Shown here: positions 1-10,600 of the stretch, in pieces
How positions within the stretch are numbered: position 1 is the first letter of the stretch
How the letters are laid out: each line of letters begins with the position of its first letter
Source: Thermoplasmatota archaeon
GTDB taxonomy: Archaea; Thermoplasmatota; Thermoplasmata; Thermoplasmatales; Thermoplasmataceae
NCBI GenBank assembly: GCA_023488885.1
Contig: JAMDDH010000007.1
Coordinates: 1 to 39,989 of the forward strand
DNA length: 39,989 bases
Reading direction: 5' to 3'
The notes under the pieces: model-generated
The model's database searches: none
Seen by the model: only the letters and a program-made list of their open reading frames with translations
What the model was told of the DNA's origin: nothing
Position numbers and translations under genes: made by a program

Positions 1-139
1 TTATATAGTGTACTATTCATTAGACACCTCAACTGTTTTTATGCTTGGGGTATTAATATGAATTTTTTGCATAGAAGTATATGTATAATAATGTAAGATA
101 TCGTGTATGGACTAACGCATTATCCTATGTAGGTATGAC

Positions 140-667
140 TTACTCAGTCTCGTGTAGATCTTTTCCATAAACTCTCGGGAACAGTCCGGCAATGTGTTTC
201 TGCCGGAGGGTATCGTAAGACTGTGCGTTTCTGAAGGCATACGTCTCCAGTGAAGCGTCATCAATACGTTTCACTTTACCCGGTACTCCTGCTATCAGCG
301 ACCTTTGTCCAGAAGTGAAATTCTCAGTTACGACAGTTCCGGCAGCTATAACTGAACCTGTCCCAATCTCGGAACCATTCATCACTATTGCGCCCATCCC
401 TACTATTGTATTGTCTCCGATGTGCGCTCCGTGTACAATGGCATTATGGCCCACCGAAACATTTTTTCCTAAAATGGTTGCGTGGTTTATTTCAGTATGA
501 AATGTCACGTTATCCTGAATGTTCGAACCCTCGCCGACAAATATGCTGTTCAGGTCGCCCCTCAGTACAACACCATCAAAAATGGCCACCCTATCTTTAA
601 TTTCCACATCCCCAATCAAAACCGCCGTATCCGCTATGAAACAATCCTTGCCAATCCTTACCGACAT
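140..667 (-). CDS. gamma-carbonic anhydrase / left-handed beta-helix hexapeptide protein
   Basis: The 175-residue protein is built almost wholly of hexapeptide repeats (left-handed beta-helix) followed by a short C-terminal helix, the architecture and length of the gamma-class carbonic anhydrase/YrdA-PaaY family. The three expected zinc-ligand histidines are visible at about H57 (VTFHTE), H74 (VSVGH) and H79 (AIVHG), so metal binding is likely. Carbonic anhydrase activity is not assured, because many family members have no proven activity. Two further in-frame ATGs lie 15 and 18 nt upstream (682 and 685). The ATG at 667 was chosen because a TATA-like box on the minus strand at 688-700 is centred about 26 nt before it, as expected for a leaderless archaeal transcript. 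The gene is divergent from the RHH gene at 803 and nothing nearby narrows its role. Probably cytosolic: no signal peptide. Confidence 0.88.
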   Translation of the reverse strand: MSVRIGKDCFIADTAVLIGDVEIKDRVAIFDGVVLRGDLNSIFVGEGSNIQDNVTFHTEINHATILGKNVSVGHNAIVHGAHIGDNTIVGMGAIVMNGSEIGTGSVIAAGTVVTENFTSGQRSLIAGVPGKVKRIDDASLETYAFRNAQSYDTLRQKHIAGLFPRVYGKDLHETE

Positions 668-687
668 GATGTGGTATCTCATCATAA

Positions 688-700
688 GATTATATTTTGG
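688..700 (-). promoter_or_regulatory. TATA-like box of the gamma-carbonic-anhydrase-like gene
   Basis: On the minus strand the AT-rich stretch CCAAAATATAATC is centred about 26 nt upstream of the ATG at 667. This is the spacing expected for TATA-directed leaderless transcription, and it is the reason for choosing that start. Confidence 0.55.
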
Positions 701-767
701 CGAAATTCACTATCGTACGCAATTAACAAAATTTATATTGTACCTGATATTTGTCAGACGAATGTAT

Positions 768-781
768 GATGTTTCAACATC
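768..781. promoter_or_regulatory. 6+2+6 palindrome before the tandem RHH gene
   Basis: The sequence GATGTT-TC-AACATC is a perfect inverted repeat with a 2-nt centre, ending 22 nt before the ATG at 803. RHH proteins typically bind short palindromes in their own promoters, so this is a candidate autoregulatory operator. The assignment is inferred from position and symmetry only. Confidence 0.4.
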
Positions 782-802
782 TCAAATAATGTTTGGAATA
801 TC

Positions 803-1156
803 ATGCGTGATCAGGGGTGCGTGGTTCTGTCAGTTCCTTATAGGATAACAGTTAGGGTCTCCAAGGAGACCATGAATCAGTTGGAAGAACTAGTGGAAAA
901 CTTTCAATATGAGACTGTTTCTGATATAGTAAGAAGAGCTATAGATGAATTCATTGAAAGGAACTACAGGAAGGGCCCGACTACCAAGATAGATCTGGTT
1001 CTCCCGAAGAAAACAATTCAGGAGCTGGAGACTGACCTTGATCAGGGATCTGCCATATCTCTTGATGATTTAATACGAGTTATTCTTAGAGATTATACAC
1101 TTAATAAAGTGTCTAAGGAAGCCAAAGAAATATCAAAAGAGGAGAACATCAAGTAA
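803..1156 (+). CDS. tandem ribbon-helix-helix (CopG/MetJ-like) DNA-binding protein
   Basis: This 117-residue protein appears to hold two RHH units. The first (about residues 14-55) reads ITVRVSKETMNQLEEL, with the helical stretch VSDIVRRAIDEFIE. The second (about 61-98) has KIDLVLPKKTIQELE, then ISLDDLIRVILRDY. Each has an alternating polar/hydrophobic strand followed by two helices, as in CopG/NikR N-terminal domains. A normal RHH protein carries one unit and dimerises, so a tandem could fold as a pseudo-dimer. The tail (residues 99-117) is Lys/Glu-rich and probably disordered. No metal-binding NikR C-terminal domain is present. The start is uncertain: an in-frame GTG at 821 would remove six residues that precede the first strand. 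A palindrome lies just upstream (768-781). Targets unknown; transcription factor or nucleoid protein are both possible. Confidence 0.75.
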   Translation: MRDQGCVVLSVPYRITVRVSKETMNQLEELVENFQYETVSDIVRRAIDEFIERNYRKGPTTKIDLVLPKKTIQELETDLDQGSAISLDDLIRVILRDYTLNKVSKEAKEISKEENIK

Positions 1157-1183
1157 CATCCCCCAAGACCAGAACTTATGCAG

Positions 1184-1209
1184 AGTTATGCCGCTCATGG
1201 CATGGAACT
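1184..1209. repeat. imperfect hairpin in the RHH-pheT intergenic
   Basis: The arms AGTTATGCC and GGCAT(gg)AACT can pair into a 9-bp stem with a 2-nt bulge and a 6-nt loop, 28 nt after the RHH stop codon. No T-run follows immediately, so it is not a clear terminator. Apart from this and the pheT TATA box the 231-bp gap 1157-1387 shows no gene or tRNA. Confidence 0.3.
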
Positions 1210-1356
1210 TAGTTTACTTTCTAACATCACCACATAAGCCATTTTTGCCATTTGTGGGGTGGAATTACTCTTCGCTGGCATGGACATAATAACTTCCCTG
1301 CGCTATAATTTCGGTGTGAGGTCTGGACGTATGTTTCTCTCCAGATACTCCAACAA

Positions 1357-1367
1357 TATTATAAAAT
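1357..1367 (+). promoter_or_regulatory. TATA-like box of pheT
   Basis: TATTATAAAAT is centred 26 nt before the ATG at 1388, implying a leaderless pheT transcript independent of the upstream RHH gene. Confidence 0.6.
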
Positions 1368-1387
1368 CAGCCAATATTACAGTGTAA

Positions 1388-3007
1388 ATGGTTGTAATAA
1401 GGGAGTCGGAATCAAATTTAAAGCTGTTATACGGAGATGACTTTATAAATGAAATTCTGACTTTTTCCGGTGTTATAGGCTTCGGAGTCGAAGTTGAAGA
1501 AGGAGAAGTGAGAGTTGAGTTCAACCCTGACAGACCGGATCTTTTCGCTTTTTCGCTGCTCAAAAGGTCTATGGACATATACAACAGAAAAAAGGAATCT
1601 AAACAGGAAAAAATAGGTTTATCAAAAATAGGTTTCGTCGTAGAGGAATCTGCCCTGAGACTCAGGCCTTATATAGTCACATTTCAGGCATCTGGTAAAA
1701 GAATAGGGAAACATTTTAGAGAACTCATAGATTTTCAGGAAAAGCTTCATCAAACTGTGGGCAAGGACAGATCAAAGGTATCAATAGGCATACATGACCT
1801 GTTGAGGCTAACACCACCTTTTCATTATAGTGCTTTCAGGGCTGCAGATGTGAAGTTCACAACATATGACAACACTGTATCTGGTTCAGCTGAAAAAATC
1901 CTAGAGGAGCATCAGAAAGGGAAGGAATATGGTAACTTGCTACCAACGAAGTCCGAGGTCCTTATAATCCGGGATTCCAAAGGAGAAGTTCTGTCTATGC
2001 CTCCTGTTATAAATGGTAGGGAGTCAGCAATTTCCGAGGAAACCTCGGATTTCTTCATTGATATCGAGGGCGTTGACCAGATAAGCATTAGGAATGTATA
2101 TTTCATTCTAGTCAATTATTTCAGGACAATTGGATTCGAAGTACTGGGTATAAAGCAGAATTTGGGTGGAATAAATAATCTTGATGAGTTTGATAACAGG
2201 TCAAATGTGTTCACAAAATCTGAGATAGCGCGCGTAATTGGGCTGGAAATACCGGAAGCTGAGTTAGTTTCATTGCTTGAGAGAATGGGATATTTCCCGG
2301 AGTTGGCTGGAAATTCGATAAATGTAAAGGTACCCGGCCAAAGGATAGATGTGATGGGGCCGGTTGATATTATAGAAGATATCGCGAAGGCGTACGGATA
2401 CAGCAATATTACTAACGTGAAACCAACTATTGATCTTGCTGGAAGAGAGAAGTCTGCAAATACATTTTTTAATAAAGTTAGAACAATAATGCTTGGTCTG
2501 GGATTTCAGGAAGTGATGAGTTTTGTGGTAGTTTCCAACTCCTTTTATGAAGACCTGAAATATTCAGGTTCTGCTGAAATATTGAATCCGAAGAGCCTCG
2601 ATTTCAGCGTTATTAGGGATAGACTTTATCTGGGGATCATGGATTTCTTCAGGCTGAATTCCAGAAGGAATCTCCCCCAAAAAGTATTTGAAATTGGAAG
2701 CGTACTTGTGGGTATGGAACAACACACTAATTTGTGTGTCGCAATAGAAAATTCAAGTTCCAACTTCTCCAACATCAAGCAGATTATGGACAGTCTTGCA
2801 ATCCGTCTCGGCATCACTGAACTCAAAATAGCTCCTGGAAATGCAGAATCTCTTATATCTGGAAGATGTGGAGAAATATCTATTGGAAAAGCTGCAATAG
2901 GAATAATTGGCGAAATGCACCCGGCTGTTCTTGACAGGTTCGAAATAAGGAATCCAGTTACTATGCTTGAAATAAATCTTACGCAACTGAACCTGATCCT
3001 AAATTAA
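1388..3007 (+). CDS. pheT: phenylalanine--tRNA ligase beta subunit (archaeal type)
   Basis: This is the beta subunit of the alpha2-beta2 phenylalanyl-tRNA synthetase, which charges tRNA-Phe with phenylalanine in the cytosol. At 539 residues it has the usual archaeal/eukaryotic length, without the N-terminal EMAP-like or C-terminal anticodon-binding FDX-ACB domains of the bacterial subunit. A B3/B4 (editing) region is recognisable at about residues 110-250 (KHFRELIDFQEKLH, SIGIHDLLR). The B5 domain follows at about 270-345 (TKSEIARVIGL; PGQRIDVMGPVDIIEDIAKAYGY), then the catalytic-like core domain to the end. pheS is not adjacent, although the two subunits are often encoded together. The gene ends in a 9-bp convergent overlap with the regulator at 2999-4039. 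A TATA box 26 nt upstream supports the chosen ATG. Confidence 0.95.
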   Translation: MVVIRESESNLKLLYGDDFINEILTFSGVIGFGVEVEEGEVRVEFNPDRPDLFAFSLLKRSMDIYNRKKESKQEKIGLSKIGFVVEESALRLRPYIVTFQASGKRIGKHFRELIDFQEKLHQTVGKDRSKVSIGIHDLLRLTPPFHYSAFRAADVKFTTYDNTVSGSAEKILEEHQKGKEYGNLLPTKSEVLIIRDSKGEVLSMPPVINGRESAISEETSDFFIDIEGVDQISIRNVYFILVNYFRTIGFEVLGIKQNLGGINNLDEFDNRSNVFTKSEIARVIGLEIPEAELVSLLERMGYFPELAGNSINVKVPGQRIDVMGPVDIIEDIAKAYGYSNITNVKPTIDLAGREKSANTFFNKVRTIMLGLGFQEVMSFVVVSNSFYEDLKYSGSAEILNPKSLDFSVIRDRLYLGIMDFFRLNSRRNLPQKVFEIGSVLVGMEQHTNLCVAIENSSSNFSNIKQIMDSLAIRLGITELKIAPGNAESLISGRCGEISIGKAAIGIIGEMHPAVLDRFEIRNPVTMLEINLTQLNLILN

Positions 3008-4039
3008 GACGCTATCAAGGAAGATTTTTTGAATCTGCCTGTTGGTGAGAGTTATACCAAAATCCAGTAGGACTGATTTCTTAATTTTCTTCGTAGAGAA
3101 ATCATAATTTTTCAGACTTTCACTCACTCTGTCGATGCTGATTCCGGTTGCAGAGGCAATGAGGCGTACAGATTGTTTAGCAGACGAACTAGCTGGATCA
3201 CCCATGGCGTTATTATTGCTATAGTCAGTAAGTAATCTTTGCATTATTCCCATGTTTGTTTCAAGAAATTTACTGTTCGCAGCGAGTGAACAGCAAGGGA
3301 AGTCACGAAAGAAATCGTCATATTCCAGTATAGGTGTAACTGTTTCAATTCGAAGCAGGTCAGAGTAGAAAGGTTCCCAGATTGCTAACATGCTGAACTT
3401 TTCCGTGAGGAATTTCTTAACAGCTTTTCTGGGATCATCAAAAGGTTCTATGCTGTCGGCTTCTTTCCGGAGTAGAACCTGTCTCACCATGGAAGCCATG
3501 GAGGACGTCTCGGTCGTCAGTATGGAATCATTTCCCTGATTTTTGTTCTTAAGGATGCCAGATCCTCCTGAAGCAACACCGGATAGAACTCTTATGTTAT
3601 TTCTGGTAACGGCGGATAAAACCAAAGTTGCTGTAGGTGCTGCGATCATGTCCAGTGAACCATTTACGAGATCTTCGGTTATCTTAAAAGTGCTATTGTA
3701 GAACCTGAAGTTAATCTGAACGGGTGATTCCTTGAAAACTTCTATTATGGACGAAATAAGCAATACGTATTCTGATGATCTCAAAAGACCAACTCTTATA
3801 AGTCCGTGAAGTGGTGCAGGATAATGCTGGACGTAATATATGTGCTTGTTAAGTCCTGCTTCCCTGTCCCTTATGATCAGGCCGCTCCGTTCTAATTCAG
3901 AGAGGAGTTCAGAGCAATAGGACTTCGAAATACCCAGATTCAGTTCCATTTCTTTTTGAGGGATACCTTCTGATCCAGCTTTTTTCAGAATCCTTATGAT
4001 CTGTTGTCGTACCTTATTTTGCCGGGGTGGGATATCCAT
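2999..4039 (-). CDS. winged-HTH regulator with solute-binding-protein-like sensor domain
   Basis: Residues 1-75 of this 346-residue protein form a MarR/Lrp-like winged helix (IIRILKKAG...IPQKEMELNLGISKSYCSELLSELERSGLI, with a wing ending at HIYYVQ). The rest (about 85-345) starts with HGLIRVGLLRSSEYVLL and contains FRFYNSTFKITEDLVNGSLDMIAAP, resembling the type II periplasmic-binding fold of nitrate/sulfonate/taurine (NMT1/SsuA-like) binding proteins, here cytoplasmic and without a signal peptide. The likely role is a ligand-sensing transcription factor; the ligand is unknown. The ATG at 4039 was chosen over a TTG at 4060 because a TATA-like box at 4063-4071 lies 28 nt upstream. Its C-terminal end overlaps pheT by 9 bp, tail to tail. 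It is divergent, 91 bp away, from a gene encoding another ABC-transporter-derived domain, so the two may function together. Confidence 0.75.
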   Translation of the reverse strand: MDIPPRQNKVRQQIIRILKKAGSEGIPQKEMELNLGISKSYCSELLSELERSGLIIRDREAGLNKHIYYVQHYPAPLHGLIRVGLLRSSEYVLLISSIIEVFKESPVQINFRFYNSTFKITEDLVNGSLDMIAAPTATLVLSAVTRNNIRVLSGVASGGSGILKNKNQGNDSILTTETSSMASMVRQVLLRKEADSIEPFDDPRKAVKKFLTEKFSMLAIWEPFYSDLLRIETVTPILEYDDFFRDFPCCSLAANSKFLETNMGIMQRLLTDYSNNNAMGDPASSSAKQSVRLIASATGISIDRVSESLKNYDFSTKKIKKSVLLDFGITLTNRQIQKIFLDSVLI

Positions 4040-4062
4040 TGATCGATGAGCATTAATCAAGA

Positions 4063-4071
4063 ATTATATTT
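4063..4071 (-). promoter_or_regulatory. TATA-like box of the HTH/solute-binding regulator
   Basis: The minus-strand AAATATAAT is centred 28 nt upstream of the ATG at 4039. The divergent gene at 4131 has its own AT-rich element ATTTAAAC at 4095-4102. Both promoters therefore share a 91-bp intergenic space where one regulator could act on both. Confidence 0.5.
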
Positions 4072-4130
4072 TTCTCACGAGCTAATCATAAAAAATTTAA
4101 ACTCAGAAAAATATAGAACGTAAGCCGGAA

Positions 4131-4601
4131 ATGCATCTTTTAGAAACTGAAAGCGTTGGGGACCTCGTTGGTTTGCTAGAAATACTTGAAGATATGGAGA
4201 CATCTGTTGACATTGCAACTCTTGATGATTCTCTCGACGAAGAGAGAACCACATTAATCAATCTGCTAAACGACGCTGAGGCTCTGACTCTGGTGAATGT
4301 GGATCAGGGGGACGTATCGCTTACAGATAAAGGCAGGGAATTTCTCAAATCAAATGTTACAAAACGCAAAATGATCCTGAAAGAACTTTTGAGAAATCTT
4401 GAGCCATTTCATTCTATAATCAAAAAGTTCAGGAGCCTGAAGATAAACGACATGGACAAAGAGGAATTCGAGGAATTCCTTGCCGAGAACTTCCCCTCTG
4501 AAGACATCAGTTCAACTCTCAGGTTGATTCTTAACTGGGGAAGGTATGCAAAGTTGATAGATTATGATCCGGATCATGAGCGATTGGTTTATGTTGTTTG
4601 A
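4131..4601 (+). CDS. stand-alone AAA-associated C-terminal domain-like protein (ABC ATPase tail without an ATPase)
   Basis: This 156-residue cytosolic protein opens with SVGDLVGLLEILEDMETSVDIATL, then a winged-helix-like segment with LTDKGREFLKSNV, and ends with a helical half containing FLAENFPSEDISSTLRLILNWGRYAKLIDYD. This pattern resembles the AAA-associated C-terminal domain attached to the ATPase subunit of some nitrate/sulfonate/bicarbonate-type ABC transporters; here no ATPase motifs (Walker A/B) exist. It may be a free regulatory subunit or a DNA-binding protein, since the domain has winged-helix character. It is divergent from the HTH/solute-binding regulator, which also carries a domain from the same transporter class, so a split sensory pair is plausible. 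The family assignment is by eye and needs a profile search. Confidence 0.6.
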   Translation: MHLLETESVGDLVGLLEILEDMETSVDIATLDDSLDEERTTLINLLNDAEALTLVNVDQGDVSLTDKGREFLKSNVTKRKMILKELLRNLEPFHSIIKKFRSLKINDMDKEEFEEFLAENFPSEDISSTLRLILNWGRYAKLIDYDPDHERLVYVV

Positions 4602-4667
4602 ATCATGGATCAAATTTTATCAAAAAATGTGAATACAACAACCTTCCGGTTAGTTTTTTATATGTAG

Positions 4668-4676
4668 ATTATATTA
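4668..4676 (+). promoter_or_regulatory. TATA-like box of the oligosaccharyltransferase operon
   Basis: ATTATATTA is centred 27 nt before the ATG at 4699, fitting leaderless transcription. A second AT-rich stretch TTTTTTATATG lies at 4655-4664. Confidence 0.5.
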
Positions 4677-4698
4677 GAGCATCTCAGGTACGACGTTA

Positions 4699-7600
4699 AT
4701 GGATATACAGTTCGAGCCCAAAAATTCAATCAGTTCAAACATTTCAAAGCATGCAGAAACCATCGTCGTTGGAATACTTGTAGCATTCTACCTGTTCATT
4801 TCCAACTATTTCTATTGGGGTGCAACATTTTCTAACGGCGGCGGCATTTCTACGCTACCGACATCAGGTGGTAGTGACCCGTATTATAATTTTATCATAA
4901 TATTGCATATTCTGGCTACACATCACCAGCTGGTTTTCGACCCGTTGATGAATTATCCGATAGGAACAACAAACCCTAGGAATCCCTTTTTCCACTGGTT
5001 CATAGTGCTTATAGCTGAGATACTCTCTCCGCTCGTGGGTGCTCAAACTGCTGCTTTTTATGCGTTTGAAGAGTTCGACGCATTCTTTGGTGCCCTATTG
5101 ATCATCCCAGTATATCTCATGACCAAGGAGATTTTCGGGAAAAAGGCGGCAGGAATATCTGCGCTCCTATATACCCTGATGCCGAGCAACCTTACTTCAG
5201 GTATACTCTCCGGAGGAAGGATGCACACACCGGAACTTATATTCGCTTTCTTCACAATATATTTTCTCGAAAAGGCACTGAAATCTACACAAAAAGTTAG
5301 AATCCTCGAGAATCTGCGGGAATACAGGACGCTTCCAACAAAAATTATCGCATTCTATAATAACAACAGGATTCCCACGATTTATGCATTGATGGCTGGT
5401 GCGTCAATGGGTGGCCTGATGCTTTCATGGCAGGGATACGCTTACATTGAGGCCATAGTGTTGATATATGTCGTAGTGCAACTGTTCACCAACCTTATCC
5501 TGAAGAGACCTACAGGTTACATTACTTATTATACTGCTCTTCTTGTCATACTTTCATTCCTCATGGGTGCGTATTATTACCAGGCAATCGGTGAGGGTCC
5601 AGGGTGGTATAACGCAGAATTAGTGATCGGTATTTTGATAGTCTCATTCAGCGGAGTCATCAATCTTGTCGGTAGACGCCCATGGATACTTGTTCTCCCT
5701 GTTCTTTTAATAGTGTCTGTTGCAGGAGTTCTCGGACTCTCATATCTGGCTCATCCACTGTTTTTGAGACTGATCAGTGGAGACGGGTACTTCATAAAAA
5801 CGCGTGTGTATCAGACCATTGCAGAAGCTTCAGCTCCGCAACTCGGTCAGTACATTGGAGGGTTTGGAATTGCGCAGTTTCTCTTGGGAATGGCCGGCAT
5901 AGGTTACTCCATATACCTCTTCATAAAGAGAAAGAGTGATGAGTTGCTGCTCATCATTGTTTTCTCACTAATTTCAATTTATATGAGTTTCGCGGCCGCA
6001 AGATTTAACGTCACAGCGGCACCGTCGTACGCCATTCTCGGGTCCGCAATGCTCCTTTACTTTGCAAAGACCGTGAAGCTGGATGAGATAAAGAAAAGAA
6101 GGAGCTACGTAGCAAGCACTCCGGCGAAAGCTATAAAAGGAAACATAAGCTGGCTACACGCGGTCTTTGTAATATTCGCAGTCCTTTTGGTGTTGATTCC
6201 ATCCGGCCTGTTTACCGTTTCAGCCTCCGTTCCTTTCAATTCAGCACCTCAGGTGAACAGTGAATTCGCTAGTGCCATACCTTCGTTCCTTAAAAGCAAC
6301 AATTCGTCTAGCTTTTTTGTCGGTGGCCTTAGTTCTGGCGTAGCAAATTCATCCCAGCCGCTCAGCCAGTCATTCGCTTGGTTCAGAACCCAGGATGCAA
6401 ATCTTCCAATTAACCAGAAACCGGCTTATCTTTCATGGTGGGATTATGGATTCCAGGAAATGTATCAGGGTCAACATCCCACTGTGGCTGATGATTTCCA
6501 GCAGGGAGTTCAGATCGCGGGTCAAACGCTCCTTGCACAGAATCAGAGTCAGATCCTGTCATTGTTCATTGCACGTGTACTTCAGGGAAACTACGCCAAC
6601 GGTAATTTTACCGGAAATGTGTCCGCAACGCTAATATCGACTCTAGGATATCAGGAATACCAGATTCTTCTGCAGGCAGAGAAAAATCCTGCTCAGTTCA
6701 AGGATCAGGTGCTTTCCAACTCATCAATATTCGGTCAATACATACCGGACGTATCTGTGGCAAATCTCTATCTCGCTTTCGTCAAGGGCGAACTGGCCTC
6801 TGAATACGGTCTTCCAGTACTAGTCAATCTGTACCAGCAACTCATTTATGAAACTGGCAACAATATTAAATATATACAGGTAAACCATAACCTTTTCCCT
6901 TCATCAGGTCTGAACACTGGAATCTTTTACGCTCCGTCATATCTTACCGATACACCGTCTTACTCCTCAAACGGTGAAATTGTTCCAACTCAATATTACA
7001 ATATCTACGCATCAACTAACAATGGAACATTCCCGTTGAACAAGCTTCCACAGGGTGCAATACCAACTTCTTATAGTATTACATATACTCCACAATTTTA
7101 TAATACGTCCATCTACCGGTTTGTTGTCGGTTATCCTCCATCAACTGTCGGTGAGACAAACGGAATACCCGGACTTAACTCTGCGGCGAGCAGGAATACT
7201 GTCATGCCGGCATGGAATATGAGTAATTTTGAGATCGTTTATGAATCGATCCCATACAACCCTCACAAAAATTATGCAGCATATCCGTCTGCCTGGACCC
7301 AGATCCCTCTGCAAACCGCTTATACTTACCAGAAAGAAAACAAAGGCACTGTGGTGCTTTTCCCACCAACCAATCAGTTCGTAGGATTCACAGATCCAAT
7401 AGTAGCTTACTACCCCGGAGCAATTGTACAGGGAAGACTCACCATGCCAGACGGAGCACCGGTCCCGGGAGTGCACGCCACAATGTTTGATCAGTATGGC
7501 ATACCGCATCAGGTGACCACAACAAATTCACAGGGGTATTATAACCTCACAGGTCTTCCCGGTAATGACACAATCATATTTTCTACTGGAACCTTGTCAC

Positions 7601-10600
7601 CCAGACTTCTTATTGGCACTAACACAGTAGGAGTAAAGCAATTCCAGGTTTCCCAGGACCAGGCCAACAGAATCCCTACAAAGTTTAACTACACAACAGG
7701 TCTGCCTGATTATTACTTCAATATCAACGTTAAGCTACAGCCAACGACATTATCTGGCTCAACGGGTTATTCTTATCAGCAGTATCCTATCCTGAAAGCT
7801 GGCCAGAAGACACCACTAATCACGAACCCCATAAACTACGGGAATGTAATTTTGAGAAACACACAGTACGGGTCATCATACAATCTCTCCATAATAGGTG
7901 GGCAATACACCGTTAACAACATTCCACCAGGTTCCTATGAGGCGAGTCTCTATACAAATGGCCATCTTTTCAAGAACATACAGGAGGTCAATGTGAGTCT
8001 CGGAGGAAATGTAGTTTATAACCTTCAGGTACCATTTGACGTCATATTTGCAAACTTGAGTGTGAACGGTAATCCAGTCACTGGTTTATCACTATCCGCA
8101 ACATCCTCTAACGGACAAGTCTGGGCTTCCAACGTTTCCAACAGTTCCGGCGTGGCAAAATTATGGGTAAGTCCTGGCAATTATTCGTTGACAATATCCG
8201 GTCCGAACGTCTCTTCTGTACCAATAGAGCAGTCATTCAGTGGATGGAATCAGAATACAACCCTGAACTTAACACCCAGAATTTCTGCTACTGTTTCAAT
8301 AAAACTTAATAATGGCGGAAATACAGCTAACGTTGAATTTTTCAGAAACGGTCAGTTATCTGAAGGGATCACAGCTCTCTCCATGGGAGGGGGTACATAC
8401 GCTGCAAATGTCCCGTATGGCACATATACTATATATGCAACTTCAGGCAACCTCTCTTATCTTAAGACTACTATGATAAAATCGGCATATTCCCAGAACG
8501 TAACACTTTTGCCATCAAGCAACGTAACAATAACATCCAGTATGGCAGGAAAAACGCAATACTCAGGAAATTATGAGATATTGAACGATTCATCGCCCGT
8601 ATTGCTCGAGAATCACTTCCTGCTTAACCATACATGGGAAATAAAAATACCAATCGGCGCTTATTCATTCGCCGGAGTTGGTATCACACCTATTAAAATT
8701 ATGTCCGGGTTTGAACAGATGACCGTTGGGGCATCAACGACTATAAATATTTCCCTAAACCAGAACAGCACGACCTCTACCTTAACATATGATACGAGTA
8801 TAAGCAAGGTATATAATTCCAAGTCCGCCGTAACGTCCGGAATTGTGATCCTCAATCACTCATCGTCACCGGTGTACTTCAGTCCAATCGGAAAATCCGG
8901 TTACACGCAGCTGTATTATCCTTCCTATCTTACAAACGAATTTCTTACGGTGTCGTACGTTGATCCATTATATGTCGGTTATTCAACCCAGGTCAGCTCG
9001 AACACGAATAATATCCCCACGAATATTCCCACCTCTCCCCTGAATGTTACCACCAAAGTGAAAGTATCGGGGTTGAATTTCAATCCGCCGCAGTCCATGG
9101 TCCTGACTTTAATCGGTCCGAACGGTGAATTCAATAAGACTTTGAGCAGCGGCTTAGGAACTATAAGTGTCCAGCCGAATCTTTATTCTATCAAACTCAG
9201 CACTGGAATTGGCTCTAATATTGAACCGATGAGCACTGTACTTTCCATTCCGTCCAATGCCCTCAGTCAATACAATATAACTGCCAGAGAATACTCCAGT
9301 ATTAACGTGAAGGGTGCATCATCGATCCTCATTTTTGACCAGAATGGTTCACAAATGCCTTCCAATATTGTTCCTGATGGCACCTACCATGTATATGCTT
9401 TCAATCAGTCACTGGGGGTCAATATAAGCACGGTTATCCTGACAGCAAACACAAATCTGTCAGTAAACTATGTAAACTATTTTACGATTGATCTGGCAAA
9501 CAGCGCCGGATTATCCGGTGGAACTTATTCCTTGAAATCAAACTCAGTTGCAATGAACATAAGCACTTCGAAAATTCAGTTGCCATTAGGTCATTACAAT
9601 ATAAGCTACTCGAACAGGATTTCAGGTTCATCCGGTTCATTTTCCTATGCGGGGAGCATGAATCTTTCAGTCGCAGGAAATCAAACTGTGAAAGTCCCTG
9701 TGAGTTCAGAGGAATATTTAACTGATCTATCGGGAACACTTACATATGGAGGAAACCCATCCGAATATTCTACAGTAATGCTGCTGAATTCTTCGGGAGC
9801 GGTCGTAAAGACAACGCAATCTAATAGCCTCGGGCAGTATTCAATGACTGTCCCAACTGGTAACTATGCAATGTACATTACCAACAATGCATCAAAGGCC
9901 GGTTATTTTGGTACAGTGCATATTCCTGCATTTATTCCAGGCATTCCGATCAACCTGTCCTTGAAACCGGCGTATCTTGAAACTGCAAGTGTGAATGTTG
10001 GCCCCAGTTTAATCAATAACGATGTTATCGTATCGGCCGGAGGCGGTAATTATGCGTTTAACTCCAGTGTGGACCAAATACTGCTGCCATTGGGCAATTA
10101 CACTTTTACGTCAAGTATATCCAGTTCAGAAATTGCTTATAATGGCACAATAATTTCCGTAAGTTATTCGGAGAGTAAAGGAATATTTGTTAATGCTGAT
10201 TCTACAATTTCCCTTACGCTCCAGAAAGTAATTTATCATGATTTCAGTGTACATTTGAAATCTGCAGTTGCCAGCGTTAACGGAAGCAAGGAGTTTACTT
10301 ATAACTACAGTCTTTTTAACGCAGGCAACAGCGCAGAAAATGTTACTGTGATTCCGGGGAGCAACTCATGGACGTTCAATGAAACAAAGAAATACATTCA
10401 ACCTGGTCAGACAGTTAACTTAACTGCCAATGTTTCGATGACTGGAAATGTAGCTGCCGGAAAACAGCAGATACCATTAAAGATCGAATACAACGGTGGC
10501 AGTAAAATGCAATATCTCCCTGTAAATGTATTACCCATCCTTAATTATTCGGCATCCCAGAAGGGACTTTCTTTCTCCGATGGTAATAAGGTAGTTATTC

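Noticed and set aside
4061-4130. Nitrate/taurine ABC transporter operon
   Set aside because: Only isolated domains resembling its parts are encoded on either side of this promoter; no permease or ATPase of that class exists in the window.
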